Shown here piece after piece: positions 13,076 to 26,250 of a stretch of 64,000 nt of DNA. Source of the stretch: Apoderus coryli (Eukaryota; Arthropoda; Insecta; Coleoptera; Attelabidae). The notes under the pieces were generated by a model, which worked only from the letters and a program-made list of their open reading frames with translations, ran no database searches and was not told the origin of the DNA. How positions within the stretch are numbered: the first letter of the stretch is position 1; each line of letters begins with the position of its first letter. The position numbers and the translations under genes were made by a program. The stretch spans positions 1,853,981-1,917,980 of the forward strand of contig OU452216.1 of NCBI GenBank assembly GCA_911728435.2, written 5' to 3'.

Positions 13076-15154
13076 GCTGCCTATTATAGAAAATTTCCTT
13101 TTTGCACACGGGAAAGGTGTACTTTACAAAGGTGATTCAGTGCATTAAAATTATGTATTTTATTCATTTATTTACCTGTGCAGAAACGATATTTTAGCGT
13201 GACAAGGAGGTGAATACGATTTTCTACGAGGAAATTCAAGAAAAAAGCATTATAAAGTACTGCTATTACTTTGAAATAAATACCTGTTTTGGTGCTGTGT
13301 TTAGGTACAAAAACAATTTTAAAGTTACGTACAAGCATATTTGGTACGCCACTGTGCCTTTTCCATATCCTATATTTTCAATTATTGCGTTTTTCGTTCA
13401 TTTTTATTAATCTATCAAACCTTAAATGCGACTGGTATATTCCTTAAAATTGACAAATCTAATTTAGTTCAGCTGTCACACATAACGTTCTTTTACATTT
13501 TTCCAAATAAATATACAATGACACTCTTTAAAAACACATGTTAAATATAAAGAACAAAATTTAAAAGACACTGATATACGCAGCATTTGCAATATTACTT
13601 ACAAAATGTGCGAAAAACCACATAAAATCATACCGATGACACCCATTTTTGCCTTCAATATAGAGGCGACACTAACGACCACCACACAGGAAATGAACAT
13701 TATGTTTCATTTGGCTATGATGCCTATCCTTTTCACAAACAAACACATTCAAATTTTTTCATCCATTGCAATTGAAAATAATACATACATACATAACCTA
13801 TAAAATACTGCCATGAACAGTGAAGGCTTATCTAATTTTTTAACAACTGCTTTAATTCCAAATCTAATTATCCCAGAGAGTGATTTTGCAGAATGTGGCC
13901 CAATATGGCAACAATGGCGCACATCGTTTTCGATTCGACTTATTTCGTGATCAGTCACTCCAATTTTGCAAATGGCCACTCATCATAAACTTCCGCAAAG
14001 AACAACAACAATAAACACAAATTATCGAAATGAGTAAACAACAGTAGTAAATATAGCAAAAAACACTTGCACAGTAAGTAATTTAATACAAATACATAAT
14101 ATTCCATATTTCAGACAAATAGGTATATCATGCCGTCTATACCTAAAATGTAGTACATTCGTTGTTGTTAGCTACCTACTAGGTATATTATGATCAAAAC
14201 AAACAGGCTAACATTCTTAAAATTAAAACATTATACCTACCACATCACAACCGTAAGTAACAAATACAAACAACATATTATTGTTATTCCAAAGTGATAG
14301 ATACAGAAATATACAAAAACAATGCAAGTAAGTAAGTAGGTACCTACTTACTTATTCTCTATCTGAAAATACCAACAATTACAATTAAGGTTCGCCATTT
14401 ATCAGGAAGAATTTGTTTGAAATACCTTATTATGTCGTTTATATTGTACTTATTAATGAAGTTTATAAAAAGGAAGGTAGGTACATTATTATTATTATTA
14501 TTTAGATTTGTTTGAAACTAAACTAAAGGTTACTAGGTCAATTTCATCTTATTGATCTCGGTCAGGGTTGTTTCCAAATAACTAATGACGTACGTACTTA
14601 GCTGACTAATTTTATTATAGATTTACAATTTTCGTTTTAAACCTAACTTTATCTGTTTAATTAACTAAATTTAGTATTTTATATTAATAATAGGTACTTA
14701 TTTTTCTGGTAATTATCTATTTCTTATAATCTTGATCATATATACATTAGTAGTTTTTATAACAGGTTCTCCATTCGTCAAGAAAGTAGATATTCATACG
14801 TACGTCGCTACTAGACTCCTATAATACATCAGGTGTTGAACGGCAGCAACCAACTACGTACATTAGGACAGTGTTGCCTACGTTATCTGTTATAAAAAGG
14901 GCAAAGCAATAAATTTCAGAGTTTTTTAGATTAGTTGATGAAATTATTGCATAGGGTGATGTACGGGGTAACTCAAAAATGTTTCTATTTATTTTCAATA
15001 TTTTTAGGTATGGTAAAACGTAATAGAAAAATTTTCCTGGCTATGCGCTAAGTATTTATCAGATTTTAACGACATTAATTAATAAGCACCATGTACAGGG
15101 TGATACAAAACCAACATTAATTATCCCACATTTAAGAAATTTTAAATGTATAGA

Positions 15155-16601
15155 AATTTATATACGGGGTGAATCAAAAATGTATTTCTCTATTTAGTTA
15201 TGGTCAAAAAAGTTTTATTTTGAATAATTTTTTGATTTCTTTAGATTTCAAATTAAGTTTTCTGTGAAAGTTAAACTATAAGGTAGAATATATATACAGG
15301 GTGAATCAAAAATGTATTTCTTTATTTTGTTATGGTCAAAAAAGTTATATTTTGAATAATTTTCTGATTTCTTTAGATTTCAAATTAAGTTTTCTGTGAA
15401 AGTTAAACTATAGGGTCAAATATATATACAGGGTGAATCAAAAATGTATTTCTTTATTTTGTTATGGTCAAAAAAGTTATATTTTGAATAATTTTTTGAT
15501 TTCTTTAGATTTCAAATTAAGTTTTCTGTGAAAGTTAAACTATAGAGTCAAATATATATACAGGGTGAATCAAAAATGTATTTCTTTATTTTGTTATGGT
15601 CAAAAAAGTTATATTTTGAATAATATTTTGATTTCTTTAGATTTCAAATTAAGTTTTCTGTGAAAGTTAAACTATAAGGTAGAATATATATACAGGGTGA
15701 ATCAAAAATGTATTTCTTTATTTTGTTATGGTCAAAAAAGTTATATTTTGAATAATTGTTTGATTTCTTTAGATTTCAAATTAAGTTTTCTGTGAAAGTT
15801 AAACTATAAGGTAGAATATATATACAGGGTGAATCACAAATGTATTTCTTTATTTTGTTATGGTCAAAAAAGTTATATTCTGAATAATTTTTTGATTTCT
15901 TTAGATTTCAAATTAAGTTTTCTGTGAAAGTTAAACTATAGGGTCAAATATATATACAGGGTGAATCAAAAATGTATTTCTTTATTTTGTTATGGTCAAA
16001 AAAGTTATATTTTGAATAATTTTTTGATTTCTTTAGATTTCAAATTAAGTTTTCTGTGAAAGTTAAACTATAGGGTCAAATATATATACAGGGTGAATCA
16101 CAAATGTATTTCTTTATTTTGTTATGGTCAAAAAAGTTATATTTTGAATAATTTTTTGATTTCTTTAGATTTCAAATTAAGTTTTCTGTGAAAGTTAAAC
16201 TATAGGGTCAAATATATATACAGGGTGAATCAAAAATGTATTTCTTTATTTTGTTATGGTCAAAAAAGTTATATTTTGAATAATTTTTTGATTTCTTTAG
16301 ATTTCAAATTAAGTTTTCTGTGAAAGTTAAACTATAGGATCAAATATATATACAGGGTGAATCACAAATGTATTTCTTTATTTTGTTATGGTCAAAAAAG
16401 TAATATTTTGAATAATATTTTGATTTCTTTAGATTTGAAATTAAGTTTTCTGTGAAAGTTAAACTATAAGCTCAAATTTATATACGGGGTGAACCAAAAA
16501 TGTATTTCTTTATTTTGTTATGGTCAAAAAAGTAATATTTTGAATAATTTTTTGATTTCTTTGGGTTTCAATTGAAGATTTCTTTGAAAGTTAAACTATA
16601 T
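15155..16601 (+). repeat. Minisatellite array of unit 3
   Basis: Eleven copies of the 132-bp subfamily, with cores from 15159 (TACGGGG form) to 16478. The order of point variants matches that in unit 7, so the arrays were copied as a block. Confidence 0.92.
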
Positions 16602-16946
16602 GCTCCTAGAGGTTATCTACGAGGTGACTCAAAAATGTTTCTATTTATTTTCAATAATAGATAGAAACATTTTCAGATTTTCAGCTCTGGCAATACTTTT
16701 TTTTAATTATTTTTTTTGTAATTTTTTTTTTTGAAAAATTTTTTTTTTCGAAATTTTTTTTTTTAAATTTTTTTTTTTTAATTTTTTTTTTTGAAAATTT
16801 TTTTTTTTTTTTAATTTTTTTTTGACTTTTTTTTTTTTAATAGAAACATTTTTTCCTTGAAATTTTTTTTTTTTATTTTTTTTTTTCATTTTTTTTATAA
16901 CCCTCAATGACTTTTTTTATAGATAAAACTACCACACAACGACTGG

Positions 16947-16965
16947 GAAATCCCGAAGGGATTTC
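16947..16965 (+). other. Hairpin H1, unit 3 tail
   Basis: Arms GAAATCCC/GGGATTTC, loop GAA. Confidence 0.85.
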
Positions 16966-17050
16966 TTGTTAATATTAATAAAACCCGTACAGTCCGTCTC
17001 TGTCTAAAATTGGGAAAAAAAGACCAAAAGTGTGGCGGATTTGGCATCTA

Positions 17051-17069
17051 GCCACGCCGAAGGCGTGGC
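17051..17069 (+). other. Hairpin H2, unit 4
   Basis: Arms GCCACGCC/GGCGTGGC, loop GAA (allele c). An upstream GTGGC at about 17032 could pair with the left arm instead, giving an alternative fold. Confidence 0.85.
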
Positions 17070-19180
17070 CCCCGCTTTATTGATATAGAAACTTTATTTT
17101 TTGCACAATAGAATAGGCTATATATCAAAGCGGATTGGGTGCATGAAAATTATGTATTTTAATCATTTATATACCTCTGCACAAACGGAATTAAAGTGTG
17201 AGAAGGAGGTGAATAACTTTTTCTACGAGAAAATTCAAGAAAACAACAACAAAATACTGCAAAAAATGCTACTACTAAATCAATAAATTTACCTTTTTGC
17301 AACATCCCCACATACAATAAAAGCCTTTTGATTTATTCTAGGCACTGTTCTAAACAGGGGAGTGCACTTTTACGGTATGGTACGGCCCTTTATTACATTT
17401 TTAATTGTAAACTAAAAATGTTGAAAAATCTTCCGAGACTTCGTACATTCATCAATCTGACATAAGTTATTGTTATGTATTGTTGTAACCTGACGTTTTT
17501 TGGTACCGATTCAATTCTGTCATTACTGTTAATTTGTCACAAAAACTTTCAATGAAACTAAATATGGATATGTGATTATAATAAGAAGCCATATACACCT
17601 ATAATAAGTATCCATATAAATAGAAGGAATAAAAAACTACCTATAGTAAAATTAAACTGCCACTCATAAACTTTCGCAGAGAATAACAACAATGAACACA
17701 AATTATGAGTAAACATTGCACAGTAAGTATTGTACATAAATTCTTTATTTTAGGCTACTAACTAGGTACCTACTACCATCGAAAATATACTACGACTACG
17801 ATTTTTATATCTACGGTGCTACTACTACACATTATTATGATCAAAACAACAACATCTAATTACAGTGAAATCGTACCTTTTGCAAACACAGACATAGGTA
17901 GAATACCTAATAAATGTAACTACCTACTTCAAATACGTAATGAAGGTTATATTAAACAACAAAGTGATAGAAACAGAAATATACCTATGCAAGTAAGTAC
18001 CGATTCAGTTCTGTCATTACTGTTTTTGTTAATTCCAAGTAGTAGGTATACTAAAAACTTTCAATGAAACTAAATATAGATATGTGATTTTGTAGCGATA
18101 TTAAATAAGTATTAATAGGTATCCATTATAAATAGAAGTAAGGAATAAAAAACTACCTATAGTAAAATTAAACTGCTACTTATTTATCTTATACCTAGAA
18201 AATCACGTACCTATAACTACACTTACTTGCTGAATGTTTTTATTTCAAAATACACAATAATTAAAATTTCTTAAACTACAAATACAACACAGTTTTGTGT
18301 TAGGTGCATAGATAATTTAACTATATAAATAAACTAAATTTGGACTACGCGCGACATCATCACACACATTTTAAAAACATTGGTATATTAATAGGTATAA
18401 CCTACACACACTGAAAATATTATAATAAACCGAACGAAATTTCATAATTTTTAAACACCAAATCATGATTTTGTTTATGTCGCCTGAGCAGAGCTTCGTT
18501 GGTCACTTTATAGTCCACATAATTTTAACAAACGGCTGTATGTCCACATTTTGAACGCCTATTTTGTTGATAGTGTCAGTTTGGGTTAGGTATTAACAAT
18601 TTCTCACTAAAATTACTTCAAATATACAATGACATATTCTAAATTTACTACAAATACTTTTAATAACCATTTTATAACAATACAATTTAACATGTTGATA
18701 GGAATTGAAAACTGTTAGGCTATTAATGTACACAAATAAAACCAAATTATGACGTGACCTAGAAGTGTCAACCAAACAAAAATAAGTGACACTAACGTCA
18801 GAAAAAAATTCTGCCAAATTATGACGTGAAACTAGAGGTGCAACTATATTGGAATTTGTCGATTTATTTTGAAAGCCATTTTCATGACTATATTCTTAGA
18901 AAAGCATATAGGACATGCAATTTCGTATATTTTTAATAACAATCCTATAAAAAGACTAACGTAAATTGCATTGAACAAGTATTAATCTTTAAATCTCATT
19001 TCAATCAATGACCTTTATTTAATATCTTATGCTTATGCAACCTCCAACACATCATTATGGTATTTACGGTTGCATAACCTCTTCTATGGAATAAGACACT
19101 TTTCGATGCTCTTCAATTTTGTCTAAAGTAGATTGCAATCGAAAAACTTTTAAATCTTTAGAAATTTTTAACGTACACTT

Positions 19181-20597
19181 TAAATTTATATACAGGGTGA
19201 ATCAAAAATGTATTTCTTTATTTTGTTAAGGTGAAATAGTATTGTTTTGAATAACTTTTTGATTTCTTTAGATTTCAAATCAAGATTTTTTTTAAAGTTA
19301 AACTATAAGCTCAAATTTATATACAGGGTGAATCAAAAATGTATTTCTTTATTTTGTTAAGCTGAAATAGTATTGTTTTGAATAACTTTTTGATTTCTTT
19401 AGATTTCAAATCAAGATTTTTTTAAAAGTTAAACTATAAGCTCAAATTTATATACAGGGTGAATCAAAAATGTATTTCTTTATTTTGTTAAGGTGAAATA
19501 GTATTGTTTTGAATAACTTTTTGATTTCTTTAGATTTCAAATCAAGATTTTTTGAAAGTTAAACTATAAGCTCAAATTTATATACAGGGTGAATCAAAAA
19601 TGTATTTCTTTATTTTGTTAAGGTGAAATATTTTGAATAATTTTTTGATTTCTTTAGATTTCAAATCAAGATTTTTTTAAAAGTTAAACTATAAGCTCAA
19701 ATTTATATACGGGGTGAACCAAAAATGTATTTCTTTATTTTGTTAAGGTGAAATAGTATTGTTTTGAATAACTTTTTGATTTCTTTAGATTTCAAATCAA
19801 GATTTTTTTTAAAGTTAAACTATAAGCTCAAATTTATATATAGGGTGAATCAAAAATGTATTTCTTTATTTTGTTAAGGTGAAATAGTATTGTTTTGAAT
19901 AACTTTTTGATTTCTTTAGATTTCAAATCAAGATTTTTTGAAAGTTAAACTATAAGCTCAAATTTATATACAGGGTGAATCAAAAATATATTTCTTTATT
20001 TTGTTAAGGTGAAATATTTTGAATAATTTTTTGATTTCTTTAGATTTCAAATCAAGATTTTTTTAAAAGTTAAACTATAAGCTCAAATTTATATACAGGG
20101 TGAATCAAAAATGTATTTCTTTATTTTGTTAAGGTGAAATAGTATTGTTTTGAATAACTTTTTGATTTCTTTAGATTTCAAATCAAGATTTTTTTAAAAG
20201 TTAAACTATAAGCTCAAATTTATATACAGGGTGAATCAAAAATGTATTTCTTTATTTTGTTAAGGTGAAATAGTATTGTTTTGAATAACTTTTTGATTTC
20301 TTTAGATTTCAAATCAAGATTTTTTGAAAGTTAAACTATAAGCTCAAATTTATATACAGGGTGAATCAAAAATGTATTTCTTTATTTTGTTAAGGTGAAA
20401 TATTTTGAATAACTTTTTGATTTCTTTAGATTTCAAATCAAGATTTCTTTGAAAGTTAAACTATAAGCTCAAATTTATATACAGGGTGAATCAAAAATGT
20501 ATTTCTTTATTTTGTTAAGGTGAAATAGTAATATTTTGAATAATTTTTTGATTTCTTTGGGTTTCAATTCAAGATTTCTTTGAAAGTTAAACTATAT
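19181..20597 (+). repeat. Minisatellite array of unit 4
   Basis: About eleven copies of the 119-131-bp subfamily (cores from 19187 to 20477). One copy has the core variant TATATATAGGG (19836) and one has AAAATATATTTC (near 19985). Confidence 0.92.
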
Positions 20598-20923
20598 GCT
20601 CCTAGAGGTTTTCTACGGGGTAACTCAAAAATGTTTCTATTTATTTTCAATAATAGATAGAAACATTTTCAGATTTTCAGCTCTGGCAATACTTTTTTTT
20701 AATTAATTTTTGAATTATTTTTTTTTAAAATTTTTTTTTTAAATTTTTTTTTTTGAAATTTTTTTTTTTTAAATTTTTTTTTTTTAAATTTTTTTTTTTA
20801 ATTTTTTTTTAATAATAGAAACATTTTTTTCCTTGAAATTTTTTTTTTTTTGGTTTTTTTTTTCATTTTTTTTGCCACCCTCAATGACTTTTTTTATAGA
20901 TAAAACTACCACACAACGACTGG

Positions 20924-20943
20924 GAAATCCCGCAAGGGATTTC
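20924..20943 (+). other. Hairpin H1, unit 4 tail
   Basis: Arms GAAATCCC/GGGATTTC, loop GCAA. Confidence 0.85.
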
Positions 20944-21010
20944 TTGTTTAATATTAATAACGGGTGATGTTCGCGTTTCTTTCTAAAATTGGCAAAAAAA
21001 TACCCATTTT

Positions 21011-21047
21011 GGAGCCACTAAGGCTCCAGTTTCGCCGAAGGCGAAAC
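21011..21047 (+). other. Double hairpin incl. H2, unit 5
   Basis: First stem-loop GGAGCC-ACTAA-GGCTCC (21011-21027), then H2 with arms GTTTCGCC/GGCGAAAC and loop GAA (21029-21047). One base separates them. Beyond 8 bp the H2 stem is broken here, whereas in units 3 and 7 it extends to 14 bp. Confidence 0.83.
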
Positions 21048-23216
21048 CGCAGCGCTGCCTATAATAGAAAATTTCCTTTTTGCACAACTGCAACAGCTAC
21101 TTTTCAAAGCTGATTGAATGCATTAAAATTATGTATTCTATTAATATATTTAGATCTACAAAACCGAAATTAAAGTGCGAGAAGGAGGTGAATAACTTTT
21201 TCTACGAGAAAATTCAAGAAAACAACAAGCACAAAACTGCAAAAAATGCTACTACTAAATCAATAAATTTACCTTTTTGTAACATCCACACATACAACAA
21301 AAGCATTTTGATTTATACTAGGCACTGTTCTAAACACGGCAGTGCACTTTTACGGTATGGTACGGCCCTTTATTACATTTTTAATTGTAAACTAAAAATG
21401 TTGAAAAATCTTCCGAGACTTCGTACATTCATCAATCTGACATAAGTTATTGTTATGTATTGTTGTAACCTGACGTCTTCTGGTACCGATTCAGTTCTGT
21501 CATTACTGTTTTTGAGTTCTGTCATTACTGTTTTTGTTACAAAAACTTTCAATGAAACTAAATATAGATATGTGATTATAATAAGAAGCCATATACACCT
21601 ATAATAAGTATCCATATAAATAGAAGGAATAAAAAACTACCTATAGTAAAATTAAACTGCCACTCATAAACTTTCGCAGAGAATAACAACAATGAACACA
21701 AATTATGAGTAAACATTGCACAGTAAGTATTGTACATAAATTCTTTATTTTAGGCTACTAACTAGGTACCTACTACCATCGAAAATATACTACGACTACG
21801 ATTTTTATATCTACGGTGCTACTACTACACAATGTAATACATTCGTTGTTGCTATTACCTACCTATATTATGATCAAAACAACAACATCTAATTACAGTG
21901 AAATCGTACCTTTTGCAAACACAGACATAGGTAGAATACCTAATAAATGTAACTACCTACTTCAAATACGTAATGAAGGTTATATTAAACAACAAAGTGA
22001 TAGAAACAGAAATATACCTATGCAAGTAAGTACCGATTCAGTTCTGTCATTACTGTTTTTGTTAATTCCAAGTAGTAGGTATACTAAAAACTTTCAATGA
22101 AACTAAATATAGATATGTGATTTTGTAGCGATATTAAATAAGTATTAATAGGTATCCATTATAAATAGAAGTAAGGAATAAAAAACTACCTATAGTAAAA
22201 TTAAACTGCTACTTATTTATCTTATACCTAGAAAATCACGTACCTATAACTACACTTACTTGCTGAATGTTTTTATTTCAAAATACACAATAATTAAAAT
22301 TTCTTAAACTACAAATACAACACAGTTTTGTGTTAGGTGCATAGATAATTTAACTATATAAATAAACTAAATTTGGACTACGCGCGACATCATCACACAC
22401 ATTTTAAAAACATTGGTATATTAATAGGTATAACCTACACACACTGAAAATATTATAATAAACCGAACGAAATTTCATAATTTTTAAACACCAAATCATG
22501 ATTTTGTTTATGTCGCCTGAGCAGAGCTTCGTTGGTCACTTTATAGTCCACATAATTTTAACAAACGGCTGTATGTCCACATTTTGAACGCCTATTTTGT
22601 TGATAGTGTCAGTTTGGGTTAGGTATTAACAATTTCTCACTAAAATTACTTCAAATATACAATGGCATATTCTAAATTTACTACAAATACTTTTAATAAC
22701 CATTTTATAACAATACAATTTAACAACATGTTGATAGGAATTGAAAACTGTTAGGCTATTAATGTACACAAATAAAACCAAATTATGACGTGACCTAGAA
22801 ATGTCAACCAAACAAAAATAAGTGACACTAACGTCAGAAAAAAATTCTGCCAAATTATGACGTGAAACTAGAGGTGCAACTATATTGGAATTTGTCGATT
22901 TATTTTGAAAGCCATTTTCATGACTATATTCTTAGAAAAGCATATAGGACATGCAATTTCGTATATTTTTAATAACAATCCTATAAAAAGACTAACGTAA
23001 ATTGCATTGAACAAGTATTAATCTTTAAATCTCATTTCAATCAATGACCTTTATTTAATATCTTATGCTTATGCAACCTCCAACACATCATTATGGTATT
23101 TACGGTTGCATAACCTCTTCTATGGAATAAGACACTTTTCGATGCTCTTCAATTTTGTCTAAAGTAGATTGCAATCGAAAAACTTTTAAATCTTTAGAAA
23201 TTTTTAACGTACACTT

Positions 23217-23607
23217 TAAATTTATATACAGGGTGAATCAAAAATGTATTTCTTTATTTTGTTAAGGTGAAATAGTATTGTTTTGAATAACTTTTTGATT
23301 TCTTTAGATTTCAAATCAAGATTTTTTTTAAAGTTAAACTATAAGCTCAAATTTATATACAGGGTGAATCAAAAATGTATTTCTTTATTTTGTTAAGGTG
23401 AAATAGTATTGTTTTGAATAACTTTTTGATTTCTTTAGATTTCAAATCAAGATTTCTTTGAAAGTTAAACTATAAGCTCAAATTTATATACAGGGTGAAT
23501 CAAAAATGTATTTCTTTATTTTGTTAAGGTGAAATAGTAATATTTTGAATAATTTTTTGATTTCTTTGGGTTTCAATTCAAGATTTCTTTGAAAGTTAAA
23601 CTATATG
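23217..23607 (+). repeat. Minisatellite array of unit 5
   Basis: Only three 131-bp copies (cores 23223, 23354, 23485). The flanks are unchanged, so array length varies independently of the unit. Confidence 0.92.
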
Positions 23608-23932
23608 CTCCTAGAGGTTTTCTACGGGGTAACTCAAAAATGTTTCTATTTATTTTCAATAATAGATAGAAACATTTTCAGATTTTCAGCTCTGGCAATA
23701 CTTTTTTTTAATTAATTTTTGAATTATTTTTTTTTTAAATTTTTTTTTTTAAATTTTTTTTTTTTAATTTTTTTTTTTTTAAATTTTTTTTTTTTAATTT
23801 TTTTTTTTTAATTTTTTTTTAATAATAGAAACATTTTTTTCCTTGAAATTTTTTTTTTTTTATTTTTTTTTTCATTTTTTTTGCCACCCTCAATGACTTT
23901 TTTTATAGATAAAACTACCACACAACGACTGG

Positions 23933-23951
23933 GAAATCCCGCAGGGATTTC
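23933..23951 (+). other. Hairpin H1, unit 5 tail
   Basis: Arms GAAATCCC/GGGATTTC, loop GCA. Confidence 0.85.
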
Positions 23952-24037
23952 TTGTTAATATATACTAACGAGTGATCTTCGCGTTTCTTTCTAAAATGGG
24001 GGAAAAAAGCACAAAGTTGTGTGCGAATAAACGCAAA

Positions 24038-24056
24038 GGAACGCCGGAGGCGTTCC
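24038..24056 (+). other. Hairpin H2, unit 6
   Basis: Arms GGAACGCC/GGCGTTCC, loop GGA (allele a). Confidence 0.85.
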
Positions 24057-24630
24057 AACAGTGATTCCTATATGGCAACTTTATTTTTTGCATCACCCGA
24101 TAGGCTATATATCAAAGCTGATTCAATGCATTAAAATTATGTATTTTATTAATATATTTAGATCTACAAAACCGAAATTAAAGTGTGAGAAGGAGGTGAA
24201 TAACTTTTTCTACGAGGAAATTCAAGAAAAAAGCCCTATAAAGTACTGCTATTACTTTGAAATAAATACCTGTTTTGGTGCTGTGGATAAATACAAAAAC
24301 AATTTTAAAGTTACGTACAAGCATATTTGGCACGCCTCTGTGCCTTTTTCATATCCTGTATTCCCAATTATTGTGTTTTTCGTTAATTTTTATTAAGCTA
24401 TTATACCTTAAATGCGACTGGTATATTCCTTAAAACTGACAAATCTAATTTTAGTTCAGCTGTCACACATAACGTTCTTTTACATTTTTCCAAATAAATA
24501 TACAATGACACTCTTTAAAAACACATGTAATTATTAGCGCACATAATTTTAAACACTTTCATACCAAACACATTTGTAGAATTAGTTGAAAAATGCGAGA
24601 AAAATCAAAAAAAATCTTAAGAATGACAAA

Positions 24631-24866
24631 CACATTTTTTTTTTAGATGTCGCCCTGTTCACGGAAAGAGGAAATAAACTGTTGTGTTATTTTACTGTGT
24701 TGCCATGCTCCCACATAAACCATTATTAAATAATTTTACTATTTATTACACATTTTTTTTTTAGATGTCGCCCTGTTCACGGAAAGAGGAAATAAACTGT
24801 TGTGTTATTTTACTGTGTTGCCATGCTCCCACATAAACCATTATTAAATAATTTTACTATTTATTA
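24631..24866 (+). repeat. 118-bp tandem duplication
   Basis: Two adjacent, apparently identical copies starting CACATTTTTTTTTT (24631 and 24749), each containing GTCGCCCTGTTCACGG. It lies in the segment unique to unit 6. Confidence 0.9.
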
Positions 24867-25226
24867 TTATTTATAAATATAAATAAAATAAATTTTTCCA
24901 CAGGTGTTATCGATAAAAAGAGGTTAGGTTCTTATTCTGCATTACAACATCTAATAGGTTATTTTATAGAGTTAGAAATTGAAGTGAGTTACCTAGGTGA
25001 TAATATGCAAATTTAGCTCAGCTGAATTGAGTTGTAGTAGTGAGTTCTGACGGATTTCACAATATCTGTAGGTACATACTTACGCTGGCTGCATGTGAAT
25101 TAAAGCAGTATTATTTGTTTTTATTTATTTATTTAATTTTGCTTCACTTTATCACAAATATTCGCAGCTTGATATAAGTGGACTTATTGTCATCTGTGGA
25201 ACAATGCTATTATTTAAAATGACGTC

Positions 25227-25245
25227 ATACGTACGACGTACGTAT
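25227..25245. other. 9-bp inverted repeat, unit 6 copy
   Basis: Second copy of the ATACGTACG/CGTACGTAT structure described at 5747. Confidence 0.7.
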
Positions 25246-26250
25246 CTAAAACCTAGAGAATTTGATCATATGTTTTGGATGACGTCATATTGTTTATCTT
25301 ACGATTTATTTACCAAAAAATTAGGGTTTCTTTTTTAATTTACAAATTCCACTACTAAATTAAATTAAAATGCCTACATTTAGTTTTAATTTCCTGATAC
25401 CGAATTTATTCTTACGTTACAAATAACTGGATAAAATACAAGTCTCATTACCTACCTAACTACCTGTTTTTGTCCAAAAACTAATTACAGATGATGACCT
25501 AGATCAAAAACATTCAATGAAACAAAATAGGTACGTAATTTTGTTAAGTTTAAGTCTTAAAGTAAGTATAGTCATTATATATATTCATATAAATAGCACA
25601 GAATAAATAATATTCTGTGTAAATAGTACTTATCATGTTTTTATACAAAAATTATAAACCGTAAACACAACAAATCAATATAGAATTAACTACACTTTTT
25701 ATTTTATACACCACGTATTATTATTATTAGCGGATGCTGACGACCAAATTTCCATTTCCAAATTGATTTCTGTCTCTTGCCTGTAGGTCCATATTTTGAA
25801 TGCTTCAAGTTATTTCGTTTTTTTTTTAAGTTACCGCCTAAGCGAGTACTAACTATTATTGGCCTCTTGCCCTTTCACAGTAGGATACAGCCAGCACAGT
25901 TTATTTTTATCAAATATAGTTACAATGCATACTACTACTGTTTACTTTTAACCTCCAAGCCCCATAATATAACTTATTTATTTATGACGTGAAATAGAAG
26001 TGTCAACCAAACAAAAATAAGGGACACCAACGTCAGAACAAAATTCTGCCAAATTATGACAAACCAACGAAGCCAAAATAGATAGACAGATAGTCCTAAA
26101 ATCAACGTCCGCCGCTATTAACGTTAACGTTAATTGAACACCAACGATTTTCAAATAGAAAGATGTGGTAGGTTTATAAAATGATGATCGGCAGCCATTT
26201 TTAGGCTAGCAGATTTAAAATACCAAACTAATATATTTATAGTAGGTATT

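Larger units (their letters stand above)
12969..16968 (+). mobile_element. Unit 3 (head b, body A)
   Basis: The head carries the CGTACAGTCCG module and the longest H2 (13045-13075). Body A runs about 13140-14940. A short extra block with two diverged TACAGGGTG/TACGGGGTAACTC words follows (14955-15155), then eleven 132-bp minisatellites (15155-16601), a T-rich tract (16697-16897) and H1 (16947-16965). The whole unit is almost identical to unit 7, about 15 kb downstream; differences are small indels such as an extra GTAG near 14338. Confidence 0.75.
16969..20946 (+). mobile_element. Unit 4 (head c, body B)
   Basis: First unit with body B. The head starts TTAATATTAATAAAACC, then the CGTACAGTCCG module and H2 (17051-17069). 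Body B runs about 17140-19175, then minisatellites (19181-20597), a T-rich tract (20693-20875) and H1 (20924-20943). Repeated short ORFs on both strands (for example 17816-18067 and 18593-18817) also occur in the other B units but match nothing recognised. B shares blocks with A (GATCAAAACAA, ACTCATAAACTT, AAGGAGGTGAATA), so the two body types have a common origin. Confidence 0.75.
20947..23954 (+). mobile_element. Unit 5 (head b', body B, short array)
   Basis: Shortest full unit (3.0 kb), because its minisatellite array has only three copies (23217-23607). The head combines the TGATGTTCGCG module with a b-like H2 (21029-21047) and an extra hairpin GGAGCC-ACTAA-GGCTCC (21011-21027). Body B is very close to unit 4. 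T-rich tract 23702-23883; H1 23933-23951. The continuous 121-codon ORF at 21080-21445 exists only because in-frame stops present in sister units are absent here, so it is not counted as a gene. Confidence 0.75.

Noticed and set aside
17203..17212. AAGGAGGTGAATA words that look like strong bacterial ribosome binding sites
   Set aside because: The context is eukaryotic repeat DNA with no ORF of bacterial type downstream; the likeness is coincidental.
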